A DNA stretch of 64,000 nt from Microglena sp. YARC (GCA_022414725.1 CM039463.1:57819837-57883836), one strand, 5' to 3'. Counted from the stretch's first letter, positions 35,794-45,727 are shown. The notes: generated by a model from the letters alone, not told the origin. Made by a program: numbers and translations.

Positions 35794-36163
35794 ATGAGGG
35801 AAATAGCAAAACAGTCAATTCTGGCTTGAGGAACATCTACTCGTCAGAGACAAATACTGCGCAGACTGTATCAAGAAACATTTCCTACACTGCATTGGTC
35901 TTGCTGAAGAAGCGGCGATGCTGGTGTGTGGGAAAAAGCAAGAGAACCATTTACCATACTTAAACGAAGCAGGACCGTTTTACAAAGCCAAATTCAATGA
36001 ATGGCTAATAAAATGCCCCATGTGGACTCAGGAAAGCGCGAACACGAGAGTGAAGATGTGCAGGAGAAATAAGGGATTTCAGGAAAGCTATAGTGAACGT
36101 GTACGCATCATGAGCGTGATTTTTTCAAGAAATCCTGTCCAGCTCGAAGCGGTTTCATTTTAG
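35794..36163 (+). pseudogene. Conserved giant-virus-type CxxC/KHF protein with a frame shift
   Basis: ATG at 35794 starts MREIAKQS; after a one-base shift near 35820 the sequence reads FWLEEHLLVRDKYCADCIKKHF, then LAEEAAMLVCG and on to the stop at 36163. The pattern KQ-x-(I/L)LLEDHL ... C-x-DCI-x-KHF ... LAEEA is one I associate with a widespread small-protein family of algal and amoebal giant viruses; its function is unknown to me. Without the shift the protein would be about 120 residues. The CxxC-x4-H arrangement could bind a metal. Confidence 0.5.
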
Positions 36164-36503
36164 TATTTCGATGTCTGATCGCACACTCGAGGTTGGCTTA
36201 CCTCTCGAATCGGATGAGAGTGCTGTCTATGTAACCGCCACCGCTTGCTAAGACGAGCAGTTCCTCTGTCAAAAGAAAACAATATGTTTATTTGTAATTG
36301 AACAATAAAGATAAGCTTTAAGCGGAGTGTAGGCAAAGAAGAGTCAACATCAGACCAACAAACAATGGACGGGGTAAACGATTCCAAAATGATCCTCTCC
36401 CTATTTGTCCAAGGCAGAAGCCTGCTTGAGACAAGCGATGCGTGTGGGTGAGTCATCTGTTGGCGTGGATCTCCGCTTGACTGCTTTTGCAGTGTTAAGA
36501 AAC

Positions 36504-37917
36504 TTATTCGTAAAGAGCATCCAACAGTGCATATCGTCGTCGCCGTTTACCCAACGGTGTTGAGGATACACGCATGCTAAGTAACCAATGCCAAAGTTTA
36601 GTCATTGTGACCATGTGTGAGTAGCCGAAGCTGCTGCTCAAGAGGATGCGTATTCCCATAGCGGTGCTGATACGGTCGATACTTGGCTTGAAATCTACAG
36701 CAACTGTGCAGAGCCATATAATGAGTTGGGCACCAGGATGGTGCGCTCCATGTTGGTTGACCATTTCACACAACAAATTTGTAGCCGCCTGAATTTTTCG
36801 CTTTACTTGTATCGCACACATGGTTCGCAAAGTCTATTTTGCAGTCCATCCACGCCGTTTATGTCCACTAACCTACCACCACTATGCGAGGGCAGTGTCT
36901 GCGTGAGTGGTAGCACTGCTTTCCGCAGGGACATCCAAGGTAATCAATTCGCATAATATGTACCCTGTCATGAAGAGACTGGCGCATCCCCAATTGTCTC
37001 AGTGCATAATCGGGTAAATGAATAGAGCATGGAGCAAGAAGCAGATCACGAGCAAGCTTACGCATTGGCGCGACAGCCATGTGCGGTTTCAAGTGCTTTT
37101 GCCATGGCCTGGCGTAAGCAGGCTCTGCTATTGCTACACACAGCATCGTTTTTGAAATTGATGCAACAGTGGCCCCGCTGTCTCATTGTCTAGCAGATAT
37201 GGCAATCGCAGGACCGGAATAAAGAGATCCTCCACCCCTGCTGGCAGATGTGCTGTCGCTACACATTCATTAGCCACATGGTGAACACATCGATGCATGG
37301 TATGGGTATCTTAGCTGGTAGTTCTGCTAAAAGTCGAAACAGATTTCCAAGACCGTCTTGACTGAGTGCATCTATGACGGCAAGCATCTGGGACTGGGAA
37401 CGAGTTGCAATGAAGAGACTGACCAGTCCCACCAGATGACAGTGTTCCTGTGTACGCTCATTACATGTCCGAATGAACATGTCGGTGTACAGCTGGTGGA
37501 ACTGTGGGCTGACCTTGTCGGTACCTATGCTGACCTGCCGACCACACGCATTAAGCGCAGCGCTCAGAAAGACGGTGGGCATGCTGCGATCAAGCAAGCA
37601 ACACCGTTCATGTCCAATGTAAGCTCAGTCGTAATGTCGTTGTAGTACTGTAGCATCCTCGCAACCCCCTTTGATGCTTTGCGCATAATCACAGGTGAAA
37701 CAGCATACGGTGTGGCAGTCTCGAGCAAAACTAGCAATGCCCTAGTAGCAGTCTTGAAATCACCGTGTCCAGAGCAGCGTCTAATCCTAGAAGAAGCTAG
37801 CATCAATCTGATATTCAGTGGTAGTAAGCAACCCGCACATCCACATTGTGCAATTTGAGTGACAGGATGACAACACGCCTTCTCTGCCAGCGTTGCAGAG
37901 GGCCGCAGTTGACGCAA
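36504..37917 (-). pseudogene. Fragmented helical (possibly HEAT/ARM-like) gene
   Basis: Successive minus-strand frames (37917-37564, 37597-37259, 37146-36868, 36830-36504) are each rich in amphipathic helices: TRALLVLLETATPYAVSPVI; LVSLFIATRSQSQMLAVIDAL; LGNLFRLLAEL. They overlap or abut, so one ancestral gene of about 470 codons seems to be broken by several shifts. The repeated helix pairs suggest an alpha-solenoid. No specific family is recognised. 36164-36503 contains nothing recognised. Confidence 0.35.
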
Positions 37918-37975
37918 TCAGTTCTAATACCATCATGAACTTAGAACACTTTATGCACCTGAAAACAGCGAAACG

Positions 37976-38048
37976 AATCTCACACGAATCTCTCTCTATC
38001 GAACTTCGACTCATTCGATGCGCCGAACGAAAAACCAGAATTCGCCCC
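37976..38048. repeat. Right arm of the long-range inverted repeat
   Basis: Inverted partner of 35446-35516. Confidence 0.85.
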
Positions 38049-38069
38049 CCGTACAGACAGCAGATAATC

Positions 38070-38594
38070 TCAAGGCGGGGTGATGTTGCCATCGCCGTAT
38101 AAATGCATACCCGGGTTGTGCGGAAACCTAGCGGCCTCCAGATAGTTGGTCTTGGCTGCATCCTGTACAGCTTGGGCTGACATGACATTGGAGTGAGATG
38201 CCAGATGGTCTATCCTGGCTGCATCCTGTAAAGCTTGGGCTGACATGACATTGGAGTGAGATGCTAGATGGTCTATCCTGGCTGCATTCTGTACAGCTTG
38301 GGCTGACATGACATTGGAGTGAGATGCCAGATGGTCTATCCTGGCTGCATTCTGTACAGCTTGGGCTGACATGACATTGGAGTGAGATGCCAGATGGTCT
38401 ATCCTGGCTGCATCCTGTACAGCTTGGGCTGACATGACAACGACTTGGGCCTCCACTTCTTTTTTCGCCTTATCCAGTCTTTCCAAGTAAGCGATGCTGT
38501 CACCTGCAAAGGTTGGAATGTGAGCAAGATGGCGGGGACATTTATTGGAATATGGTTGGCAAGGGATTCCGTATTTACGTCGAGTGCAGTCCAT
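38070..38594 (-). CDS. Coiled-coil protein with five exact-frame 21-residue repeats
   Basis: 174 residues. After an N-terminal 50 residues (MDCTRRKYG...) and a charged helix (YLERLDKAKKEVEAQ), five tandem units of MSAQAVQDAARIDHLASHSNV follow, each 63 bp of DNA with very few differences, and a short tail ending GDGNITPP. Near identity of the units at DNA level implies recent expansion. The heptad-like Ala/Leu spacing suggests a coiled coil. No function known; copy number is likely variable. Confidence 0.55.
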   Translation of the reverse strand: MDCTRRKYGIPCQPYSNKCPRHLAHIPTFAGDSIAYLERLDKAKKEVEAQVVVMSAQAVQDAARIDHLASHSNVMSAQAVQNAARIDHLASHSNVMSAQAVQNAARIDHLASHSNVMSAQALQDAARIDHLASHSNVMSAQAVQDAAKTNYLEAARFPHNPGMHLYGDGNITPP

Positions 38595-38695
38595 GTAATT
38601 CGCTCACAATTTATGTACACTCAATCACAATTTATGACTGTAGAAGTCGCCCGCTCTTATACAGTGCGTGACCAGCACCAGCGCATCAGCATTGT

Positions 38696-39999
38696 TTATA
38701 ACAAATCCCCCCAGCTTATGAATTCTTTCAAGAGTCTGCGTCGGCACACAACATAACTCGGGTTTGTATTCACGTGTCTCCATGTTTCCTGAATAGTCGC
38801 TGCGGCTCTGCGTCTTCGCACTAAACGGCACGCGTCTTGGAAGGATACCAACATGTTGCGGTTTCTACTCAATAAATGCCAGTCCATGGTTTGTCCGGGT
38901 TACTCGAGACAATGTCCCAAGTGGCTACTCCGGGATTCGCACTCAATCCAAGCCAGTTCCACGGCTTGTCCGGGTTACTCGAGACAATATCCCAGGTGGC
39001 TACACTGGGGTTTGTGCTCAAATAATACCAATCCCATGGTTTGTCCATGTTACTCGACACGATGTCCCATGTGGCTACACTGGGGGGTGTGCTCAACCAA
39101 TACCAATCCCATGGTTTGTCCGGGTTACTCGAGACAATATCCAGGGTGGCTACCCCGGGATTCGCACTCAATCCACACCAATCCCACGGCTTGTCCGGGT
39201 TCGTCACGACAATATCCCATGTGGCTACTCCGGGATTCGCACTCAATTTACCCCAATCCCACGGCTTGTCCGGGTTCGTCACGACAATATCCCATGTGAC
39301 TACTCCGGGATTCGCACTCAATCCACGCCAGTTCCACGGCTTGTCCAGGTTACTAAACACGATGTCCCATGTGACATTGGTGTTTGTGCTCAACCAATTC
39401 CAATCCCATGGTTTGTCTAGGTTACTCGACACGATTTCCCATGTGGCTACACTGGTGTTTGTGCTCAATCCACTCCAATCCCATGGTTTGTCCAGGTTAC
39501 TCGAGACGATGTCCCAAGTGGCTACTCCGGGATTCGCACTCAAATAATACCAATTCCATGGTTTGTCCAGGTTACTCGAGACAATGTCCCATGAGATTAC
39601 ACTGGTGTTTGTGCTCAACCAATACCAACTCAATGGTTTCTCCAGGTTACTCGACACGATGTCCCACGAAATACTCGCGTTTGAGCTCAATCCACTCCAG
39701 TTCCACTGCTTGTCCGGGTTACTCGACACGATGTCCCACGTGACGACACTGGCGTTTGTGCTCAACCAATACCAATCCCATGGTTTGTCTGGGTTACTCG
39801 ACACGATGTCCCACGTGACGACATTTGGGTTTAAGCACAATTTACTCCAATTCCACGGTTTGTCTGGGTTACTCGACACGACGTCCCATGTCAGGTATGG
39901 ATTATCACTCAATTGACCCCAATCCCATTTGCATTCTCCGGCTTTTACTCGATCCAGTATGTGACTAATTTCGATGTCGAGCATTATATAAATTCTCAC
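38696..39999 (-). pseudogene. WDIVxxNPDKPWDW-repeat protein with IQ-like tail, one frame shift
   Basis: Residues 1-376 (39999-38869) hold 14 units of about 25 residues of the form TWDIVSSNPDKPWDWxxLS. At 38885 one G appears to be missing from the last DKPWDW unit. In the shifted frame the protein continues WHLLSRNRNMLVSFQDACRL, RRRAAATIQETWRHV and NPSYVVCRRRLLKEF to 38696. This tail has an IQ-type motif, and such an ending is what I know from proteins of this repeat family in giant viruses (marseillevirus/pithovirus/mimivirus-like). The continuity argues for a recent mutation or consensus error. Function unknown; the repeats may form a scaffold. Confidence 0.8.
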
Positions 40000-40363
40000 G
40001 GTTGTGTTGTTCTCAAATAAAGTAAAGTGGGACCATTCTTTTACATTACAGTCGACGGAATACTAAAATGAAACCGCTTCGTGTACGGTGTAACCTAAAT
40101 GTGTAGAAATCCACGGGGTAGTGGAACACCAATACGATTGTGAATCAACAAATTGCAAGATGTTAACGAGAATATCTAGCCGCACTTAAGCGATCGCCTC
40201 TTCCCCGGTACCGTGGCCCAAAAGAACACGGGGTCTTGATCGTGCTGAGTTTTCCGTTGAAATATTCGCATGTCTTGAAGCGTTATTTGGCCTCCTTCAG
40301 CAGAAATGCGCTGTCCGGGCCGTTCACATTTCCAAAATAATTTTGAGCATGCATGGAAGGAGG

Positions 40364-40636
40364 ATGAGTGACTTTGATAATCGTTTGCAGCAGCTTGAGG
40401 CGGACTACAAAGTGTTGTTCGAGGAACAGGCAAACCAGCGTCAGGAGATCCAGCGCCTGGACAAGGAGATCCAAGCAGTGCGGGATGCCACGTCCACCCA
40501 GATCGAGCGTGAGTTGGAAAGGGCATGGGCCGAGGCGTACCATGAACTGCAAGGGATGTTGACCGATGCTCAGTTGACCCAAGTTAAACTGGCAACATTC
40601 GGCATGCACAAACTCACACCCCATCTTGCTTGTTGA
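40364..40636 (+). CDS. Small coiled-coil protein
   Basis: 90 residues from the ATG at 40364 (MSDFDNRLQQLEADYKVLF). An earlier ATG at 40349 would add five residues. Residues 5-60 form a charged heptad pattern (EIQRLDKEIQAVRD), probably a coiled coil. No known family. It is followed closely by a MITE copy. Confidence 0.5.
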   Translation: MSDFDNRLQQLEADYKVLFEEQANQRQEIQRLDKEIQAVRDATSTQIERELERAWAEAYHELQGMLTDAQLTQVKLATFGMHKLTPHLAC

Positions 40637-40663
40637 AAATCCTTGCTTGCCATCTCATGGAGC

Positions 40664-40765
40664 AGCCTCCTGAACGATTACTAGCTTGAGACATCAGATC
40701 ACAAATCCGCTCCATACCATGTTTCGCAACCAGTCAAAATCGGCCGGGAGGCAGGAACGCCCATT
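40664..40765. mobile_element. Partial copy of the AATGGGCG MITE (copy C)
   Basis: It matches the right two thirds of the element at 46891-47056, including TAGCTTGAGACATCAG, CCGCTCCATACCATGTTTCG and the terminal GGCAGGAACGCCCATT. The left terminal repeat is missing. Confidence 0.85.
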
Positions 40766-40859
40766 CATTGTCAAAGCTTTGCATGGGGGGAGTTCATGAA
40801 TTTGCTTGGTGTGTTTGCCTTGCCATAAAAATAATGAGAGCGGTAATAATACATGAAAA

Positions 40860-41552
40860 ATGCATACGTATTACGTTCGTGCTGTATGCACGTTGCAATA
40901 TGATCAATTGATAGATTGGTTTCGATCGCATCCTAAAAACATATGCTGGCCTCAGCAGATGATGGACTGGGGTGATGTGTTTCCAGATCTTTACGATGTT
41001 CTAGACATTGATGAGGGTGCTGTTGATCAAGAAATTCTGAGGGCGTTTCGCATTCAAGTGGTCAGGGTTCATCCCGACAAGCTAGGTCCTTTGGCATCTG
41101 AAGATGAACGAACAGCAGCTGCCCTCCGCACACGAGTTATTCTGCAAGCGAAGAACGTGTTGATGAACACCGAAAGCCGCAAGGAATATGACAGTGAGCG
41201 GCGAATGAGAATGCAAGGGGATCAGCAATCCAAGTCTGGTTTTAGTGCGCCGGAGGAGGCATCTGCTGGCATGGCGCATGTTTGGGAGGTCTGGGCCAAT
41301 GTTGTTGTAGAAGGGTTTGCCAAGCAGTTTGAGGCAGGAGCTCGAGGAAAGCGAGTGGTGCAGCTTTTGGAAACGATTCTGCTGCCAGCCATAGGGGTGG
41401 GCTTGGGTGGGGAGAGAGGCTTCAAGCTAGGGCTGACACTGTCTACTGTTTTCAATACCGGATGTATTTCTGTGGTCGTGAAGGCGCTCTCTGCCGAGGA
41501 CCAAAAGTTGTTTTTCCAGGCTCTGGAAGTGTTGTGTACCAAAATGCCTTGA
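40860..41552 (+). CDS. J-domain (DnaJ-like) protein
   Basis: 230 residues. J domain at about residues 41-108: DLYDVLDIDEGAVDQEILRA, then VRVHPDK (HPDK at 71-74, the motif that stimulates Hsp70 ATPase), followed by helix IV with KNVLMNTESRKEYD. The rest (120-230) is a helical C-terminal domain with glycine-rich hydrophobic stretches (AIGVGLGGERG), in the manner of X-domain J proteins, but it is not clearly assigned. No Gly/Phe region or zinc finger, so it is class C-like. An alternative start is MMDWGDV at 40959. The gene is intact and intronless; it may help recruit host Hsp70. Confidence 0.85.
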   Translation: MHTYYVRAVCTLQYDQLIDWFRSHPKNICWPQQMMDWGDVFPDLYDVLDIDEGAVDQEILRAFRIQVVRVHPDKLGPLASEDERTAAALRTRVILQAKNVLMNTESRKEYDSERRMRMQGDQQSKSGFSAPEEASAGMAHVWEVWANVVVEGFAKQFEAGARGKRVVQLLETILLPAIGVGLGGERGFKLGLTLSTVFNTGCISVVVKALSAEDQKLFFQALEVLCTKMP

Positions 41553-41732
41553 GTAATACAGTTGTTGAGAAAAGTCCGCAGCTGAATTCCCCTTCCCCAC
41601 TCAGTGGGGTCCCGCGATTCTTCTTTCATACTTGCCATTTCCCGACATATTTGAGAATTCCCACTTTATTTCAGAACAACATAAAGGAGTTTCTTCATTG
41701 ATCTAATAATAATTTTGACGTGAACTGTCAAA

Positions 41733-41996
41733 ATGTTGCAAGAAGAATATGAAAGAGAATTACGTGTGTTGGTGGAAAAAACATCGACCCCCGTCCGAAG
41801 CCTGGTAGGTTCCATCACCAATGACTTAACTGTAACATGGTTTAGCTTGAAATGGAAAATACTCGAAATTCTTGGGTATGACGTCCAGGTCATTCATGCA
41901 TGCGAATATGGTTGCGGTAGAGTTTCCCCTGCCCACTTTCGTCAATCACCCGCCCCTCTCTCCCCATCCGTGTTCATGTGGTTCAGCCTCTGTTAA
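41733..41996 (+). CDS. Small unrecognised protein
   Basis: 87 residues (MLQEEYERELRVLVEKTST). No domain seen; the last 25 residues look like read-through of non-coding sequence. Confidence 0.3.
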   Translation: MLQEEYERELRVLVEKTSTPVRSLVGSITNDLTVTWFSLKWKILEILGYDVQVIHACEYGCGRVSPAHFRQSPAPLSPSVFMWFSLC

Positions 41997-42054
41997 GTTC
42001 ACCACCCATGTCATGCATTCCTTTGTGTGTGTGTGTCAGTCAGTCAGTCTCTCT

Positions 42055-42220
42055 GTGACTCGAGGAGTCGGAACCATCCCAGCAAGTGAAGAACTACTAC
42101 ATCGATGTAAAACGCGAAGATGCAATTGCTGGATTGAATGGCCTGTTCGGAGTGTCACGCGAGGACTCAGGTGCACGCCTGGTGGAGTACATGCCATCCC
42201 ATGACCAACCAGGTCCCTCT
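42055..42220 (+). pseudogene. Orphan coding fragment, duplicated at 34583
   Basis: One frame stays open across the whole duplicated block: EPSQQVKNYYIDVKREDAIA then LFGVSREDSGARLVEYMPS. An in-frame TGA lies immediately upstream. It looks like an internal piece of a lost gene. No family recognised. Confidence 0.4.
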
Positions 42221-42399
42221 CATCTGAACATGGCCACCAGCAAGCAAATATTTGGATGACATGGGGGCGCTCGTGAATGGAAGGAATAGAGAGAGAGGGA
42301 ACGTTACATACTCAGCAAAACAATGCCGAGACCTGTATTGATCAAAGTTGTTTACACTCGTTTTTATTAAAACAATTGTTTAGTTGCTAATCTGTCATC

Positions 42400-42495
42400 G
42401 GGGTTTTAGCTCAGTGGTAGAGCGTGAGGTTAAGCCAATTTTCTTCATTCCTTGATCATGTCGCCCACTGATTGGTTCGAATCTCGGTACCTCCA
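42400..42495 (+). tRNA. tRNA-like gene or pseudogene
   Basis: An A box TAGCTCAGTGGTAGAGC (42407-42423) and a B box GGTTCGAATC (42474-42483) are at tRNA spacing. GCTC/GAGC closes the D stem. A discriminator A follows CCTCC. The acceptor stem (GGGGTTT with TACCTCC) and T stem pair poorly. The middle is long (about 47 bases), needing an intron or a long variable arm; one fold gives anticodon AAG. A functional tRNA is doubtful, but the Pol III promoter boxes are clear. Confidence 0.45.
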
Positions 42496-42521
42496 GTGTT
42501 TTTCCAAAGTTCCACCTTCAG

Positions 42522-43097
42522 TTAATCAATTTCCTGGCTTCGGATATCTTGACTGAAGACGCGTCCACCGTGATCCACAGCTGTCACGATCATACGACGA
42601 ATTGTCACAGATCCAAGTGTTGTTCCGTCTTTCATGTCAATGTTGATGAGATGCGGTATCCATGACGAAAGTCTACTCGCGCACATAGTGGCCTGCTGTA
42701 TGGCTTTCAACACCTTTGCATTTCCAGTTTTGGCATGGGCTTTGAGGATTTTCGTCTCCACCACGAAAAGTGTGTTGATAGCATGTGAGAATACAAGGGC
42801 GTCCCCGTTGGCGCGCTTGAAGCAGCCGTCATCGAAGACGTACTCCACAGCGACGAGGAACAAACGTGACGATGGGGATGTGTGGTGTTTTTGTTTAATT
42901 AAGTGGCGCAATGCGTTATACTCCAAGACGCGTGGATCGCCGGAAGTAGCCGATGACGTCCGCAGTGCATTGAGACGGCTGACATTCCGGCAGTGGAGGC
43001 GATCAAGAAACTTTGATGTGTCGAGACTGTCCATGTCCAGCGCCCTTCCTAGTTGGCGGACTGGATTTGAAATGGGCTGACAAGGTTGTGGCGGCAT
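42522..43097 (-). CDS. PD-(D/E)XK nuclease-like protein
   Basis: 191 residues. GDALVFSHAINTLFVVETK (residues 98-116) has the GD-x(14)-E-x-K arrangement of the PD-(D/E)XK nuclease core, with a preceding helix (LRHLIKQKHHTSPS) and a beta strand (LFLVAVEYVFDD), followed by a helix with Lys/Gln (KVLKAIQQATMCASRL). Such small proteins are frequent in giant viruses; the substrate is unknown. The assignment rests on this motif only. Confidence 0.5.
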   Translation of the reverse strand: MPPQPCQPISNPVRQLGRALDMDSLDTSKFLDRLHCRNVSRLNALRTSSATSGDPRVLEYNALRHLIKQKHHTSPSSRLFLVAVEYVFDDGCFKRANGDALVFSHAINTLFVVETKILKAHAKTGNAKVLKAIQQATMCASRLSSWIPHLINIDMKDGTTLGSVTIRRMIVTAVDHGGRVFSQDIRSQEID

Positions 43098-43199
43098 CGC
43101 GTCGATGAAGACTCTTTTCTTCGCGCATACGTGGATGTGGCAATGACTCCAATCTCAAAAGAAGGCTTTACATATCCGTCTGTGTGGCGTGTTGAAAGA

Positions 43200-43700
43200 G
43201 CGAGAGAGCGAGATAGAAAGATAGAGAGAGAGAAAGAGAGAGAGAGAGAGAGGGATAGATATTCGCGTGTGTATGTATTTTGCGTTATTTGTAGATGGAA
43301 GAAAGGAAAGAGTAGGGTGGTGTGCGAATGACGAGCTAGTGAAGAGCTAGTGATGAGGAGAATAAAAGAAAAATATGCATTCTCGGGGCGAGGAGGGTCT
43401 TTTATGATGCCTGGCTATCGTACCTCCAGCAATACACAAGGATTGGGCATGCCTATAAATTCGACAGTGTTCCGCATCTTGCGTGTGTCCTCCGATACAT
43501 TGGACAGTGTTCCGCCGTTTGCGATGACTTGACGCAGGCGTTCCGAATGAATCCGGTATTTGAGTATTTTCCCTTACAAGTCTGATGCTTGATGTGAACT
43601 GTGGGCTCCCCTCCGGTCGCCCCCGGTCGCTCCGCTGGGGGGAAGAGGTGAAAGGGGCTCTGCCGCTTGTTTATACAGCCCGCAATTCTGCGGCGTTTAC
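43200..43700. repeat. (GA)n tract and intergenic cassette (copy 2)
   Basis: A GA-rich microsatellite at 43200-43253. 43465-43707 carries TCCGATACATTGGACAGTGT, CTTGATGTGAACTGTGGGCT and GGTGAAAGGGGCTC modules, then ACAGCCCGCAATTCTGCGGC, all shared with 60545-60775. Confidence 0.85.
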
Positions 43701-43766
43701 GGATATGCAGAACAGTAAATGAAACATATATCAGATGGAATGTGTTGGGATAGCGCCTTTTGCAAA

Positions 43767-44110
43767 TTATATTACATCCCCAGGGGATTTGTCGGAGTAT
43801 AACGCGTTTTTTAAAAGCTGTAATTGCATATCTTTTCTTTCCTGGCTCAATTCGAAGAACGCGTCCATGTTTATAAGCGTATACAATGTATTGTATGGCA
43901 CTTGTATGAAGTTCATATATCGGCCTTTACATCCAGGATTTCGGATTCTGTACGCTTTGTCTTTTTTTACGATTGCAACGTGCTTCACATAACGTTGTTT
44001 ATCTATCACATATTCAGCATGTCGCATTTCGGTGTGACACACGTCACCATTTAGAAATAGAACGCCATTGACGGCAGAAATATACCAGTTGAACAGGTCT
44101 ATTGGTTCGC
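43767..44110 (-). CDS. Unrecognised protein
   Basis: A frame open from about 44110, without an upstream ATG, reads LIKGEPIDLFNWYISAVNG and then, past Met residues near 44042 and 44028, YVIDKQRYVKHVAIVKKDKA and on to the stop at 43767. The longer frame looks protein-like throughout, so the start codon may have been lost or the true start lies at 44042. No domain recognised. Confidence 0.4.
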
Positions 44111-44369
44111 CTTTAATAAGTATGTGTTTTGCGTGTTAGTGTTTGCATTTTTATGAAGAAGAAAGATTTTTCACACGCACATCGGAACGCAATCGCTTTT
44201 AGCCACTGTTAAATTGGATTCCCCGCTCTTCCATGCATGATGCGGTCTCTTCCATGCACGACGCGTCTCCTCAGTTTGTGCAATTCCACTGTCCCGCTCC
44301 GGTGCTTTTTCTTTTTGTTTAAGCATTCAGGTGTAAAAATCTCCAACCAATGCTTGGAGATGCATGAGT

Positions 44370-44556
44370 ATAAATGCAATTGCAATTATCATTTAAAATG
44401 GGTCTTGCGTAGAATTTACTATCCCGCCCGACAGCAATTATGCCCCAACCACGACCACCATGTGTGTTGGTTGTGCCCCCGGATATGGATATTGCGCCAA
44501 CCGTCGCAGAACTGGATATCAAGGGCATTGCAAGGCACCTAACGACAAGATGCATG
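44370..44556 (+). CDS. Possible small cysteine-rich frame
   Basis: A frame with EFTIPPDSNYAPTTTTMCVG then CAPGYGYCANRRRTGYQGHC ends at 44556. The only ATG is internal (MCVGCAPG, 44459). Cysteine spacing could bind zinc. Weak. Confidence 0.2.
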
Positions 44557-44572
44557 GATAAATGCATTGACT

Positions 44573-45112
44573 ATGTACCTGTTTTTTTTGGGATGTGGTT
44601 GTGCACGTCATGAAGTGGCTCTGTGCAAGGAACTTCGTTCGCTGGGCTACAAACTGCACAATGAGATGTTCCTGGACGACGTCGTGACGACTGCGGCGAT
44701 CTCTAACATTGCTGCGTACACAAAGACGACGCACGCTGACTACGATCCGCGTCCTGTACTGGTGTTCTCATTTACTGACTTAAAGTCGCACATGTTGAAT
44801 CTATCAAAAACTCCGCAGATTAAATTCATTGTCATTGGCATCCATGCATCTCAAAAATTCAAGGTTAAAGATGAACTGTATGGATTCCATTCGTTCTTGT
44901 GCACATGCGCACGTCTGTCAATCCAAGGTGTCGTACAATCTGAGTACCTCAACTACATGTGCAAATCGTCTATTTCAAACGATGATACATCACACACGGA
45001 GCAGTGCGCCCCGGACTCCAATACGTGGGTGTACCACAAGTGCTGGTGGGAACATGCGTGTGATGGCATCACATGTACAGGAGCATCTTGGCTCCTTCAG
45101 GCAAGCACTTGA
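44573..45112 (+). CDS. Unrecognised 179-residue protein
   Basis: The start at ATG 44573 gives MYLFFLGCGCARHEVALCKE. The GCGxxxHE stretch followed by LRSLGYKLHNEMFLDD recalls the first strand-loop-helix of Rossmann-type methyltransferases, but the other motifs are not seen. A cysteine-rich C-terminus follows (KCWWEHACDGITCTGASW). The gene is intact. Function unassigned. Confidence 0.5.
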   Translation: MYLFFLGCGCARHEVALCKELRSLGYKLHNEMFLDDVVTTAAISNIAAYTKTTHADYDPRPVLVFSFTDLKSHMLNLSKTPQIKFIVIGIHASQKFKVKDELYGFHSFLCTCARLSIQGVVQSEYLNYMCKSSISNDDTSHTEQCAPDSNTWVYHKCWWEHACDGITCTGASWLLQAST

Positions 45113-45114
45113 AC

Positions 45115-45393
45115 TTACACTGTTTTAGTTGATAATCTTAAATTGTGAGTACTTTTGAAAAATGCAACAACACCTCTTGCGGTTGTGCATTGAGTTGACA
45201 ATAAAAAAAAATTCAACAACTCTTTGTTCGTCTCAAAAAGTTTACTTACAAATTCACGTCGTTTTCGATTTACACCAAAGCGTTTCCATCTCCACAGAGT
45301 AGAACGACTGATGTTCGTAAACACAGAAGTTTTGAACACACCCAAGTCAGCGACCATTCTTAACGCCAATTTTCTAATGGCGATGTCGTACAT
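45115..45393 (-). CDS. Helix-turn-helix fragment, transposase-like
   Basis: 92 residues; ISRSTLWRWKRFGVNRKRR resembles the N-terminal helix-turn-helix of the Tc1-type transposase at 53044-53415 (VSKSSLHRWVNADQVGKSKR). No catalytic domain follows. It could be a transposase remnant or a stand-alone viral HTH protein. Confidence 0.4.
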   Translation of the reverse strand: MYDIAIRKLALRMVADLGVFKTSVFTNISRSTLWRWKRFGVNRKRREFVSKLFETNKELLNFFLLSTQCTTARGVVAFFKSTHNLRLSTKTV

Positions 45394-45451
45394 TTATTTC
45401 CATCTGATATATGTTTCATCCTGCAAATCGTTCTTGGTCAAGGACATGCTA

Positions 45452-45727
45452 CTAATGACACTGCTTCAGGCAGAATACTGCGCATTTGTTCATGATCATC
45501 GTCCATTTGGGCGTTGTGCGGTAGTCGCCCTGCCCGATTTCCCTTCCGTATCCATGCGTTTTGTAGAACACGTCCATGAGTGCACTGCCCTCGACCAATC
45601 CTTGGCCGCCTCCATTTTCCGCATCCGCAGAGAGGCGAACGACCATGTCATCGGGAATGTCATCGTATACACGGATAGAAGCACCCATTTGGTGGATATA
45701 TTGGACAAAGACAACGGGCATACACAT
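45452..45727 (-). CDS. Unrecognised small protein next to a transposon end
   Basis: 92 residues from ATG 45727 (MCMPVVFVQYIHQMGASIRV). The coding-like composition continues to 45452. The relic transposon end at 45742 lies 14 bp upstream, so the gene's own 5' region may have been replaced. The opposite-strand frame 45224-45832 overlaps; which is real is uncertain. Confidence 0.35.
   Translation of the reverse strand: MCMPVVFVQYIHQMGASIRVYDDIPDDMVVRLSADAENGGGQGLVEGSALMDVFYKTHGYGREIGQGDYRTTPKWTMIMNKCAVFCLKQCH

Noticed and set aside
38070..38594. CRISPR-like regular repeats (63-bp period)
   Set aside because: The units are contiguous, without distinct spacers, and lie in one open frame. This is a protein repeat.
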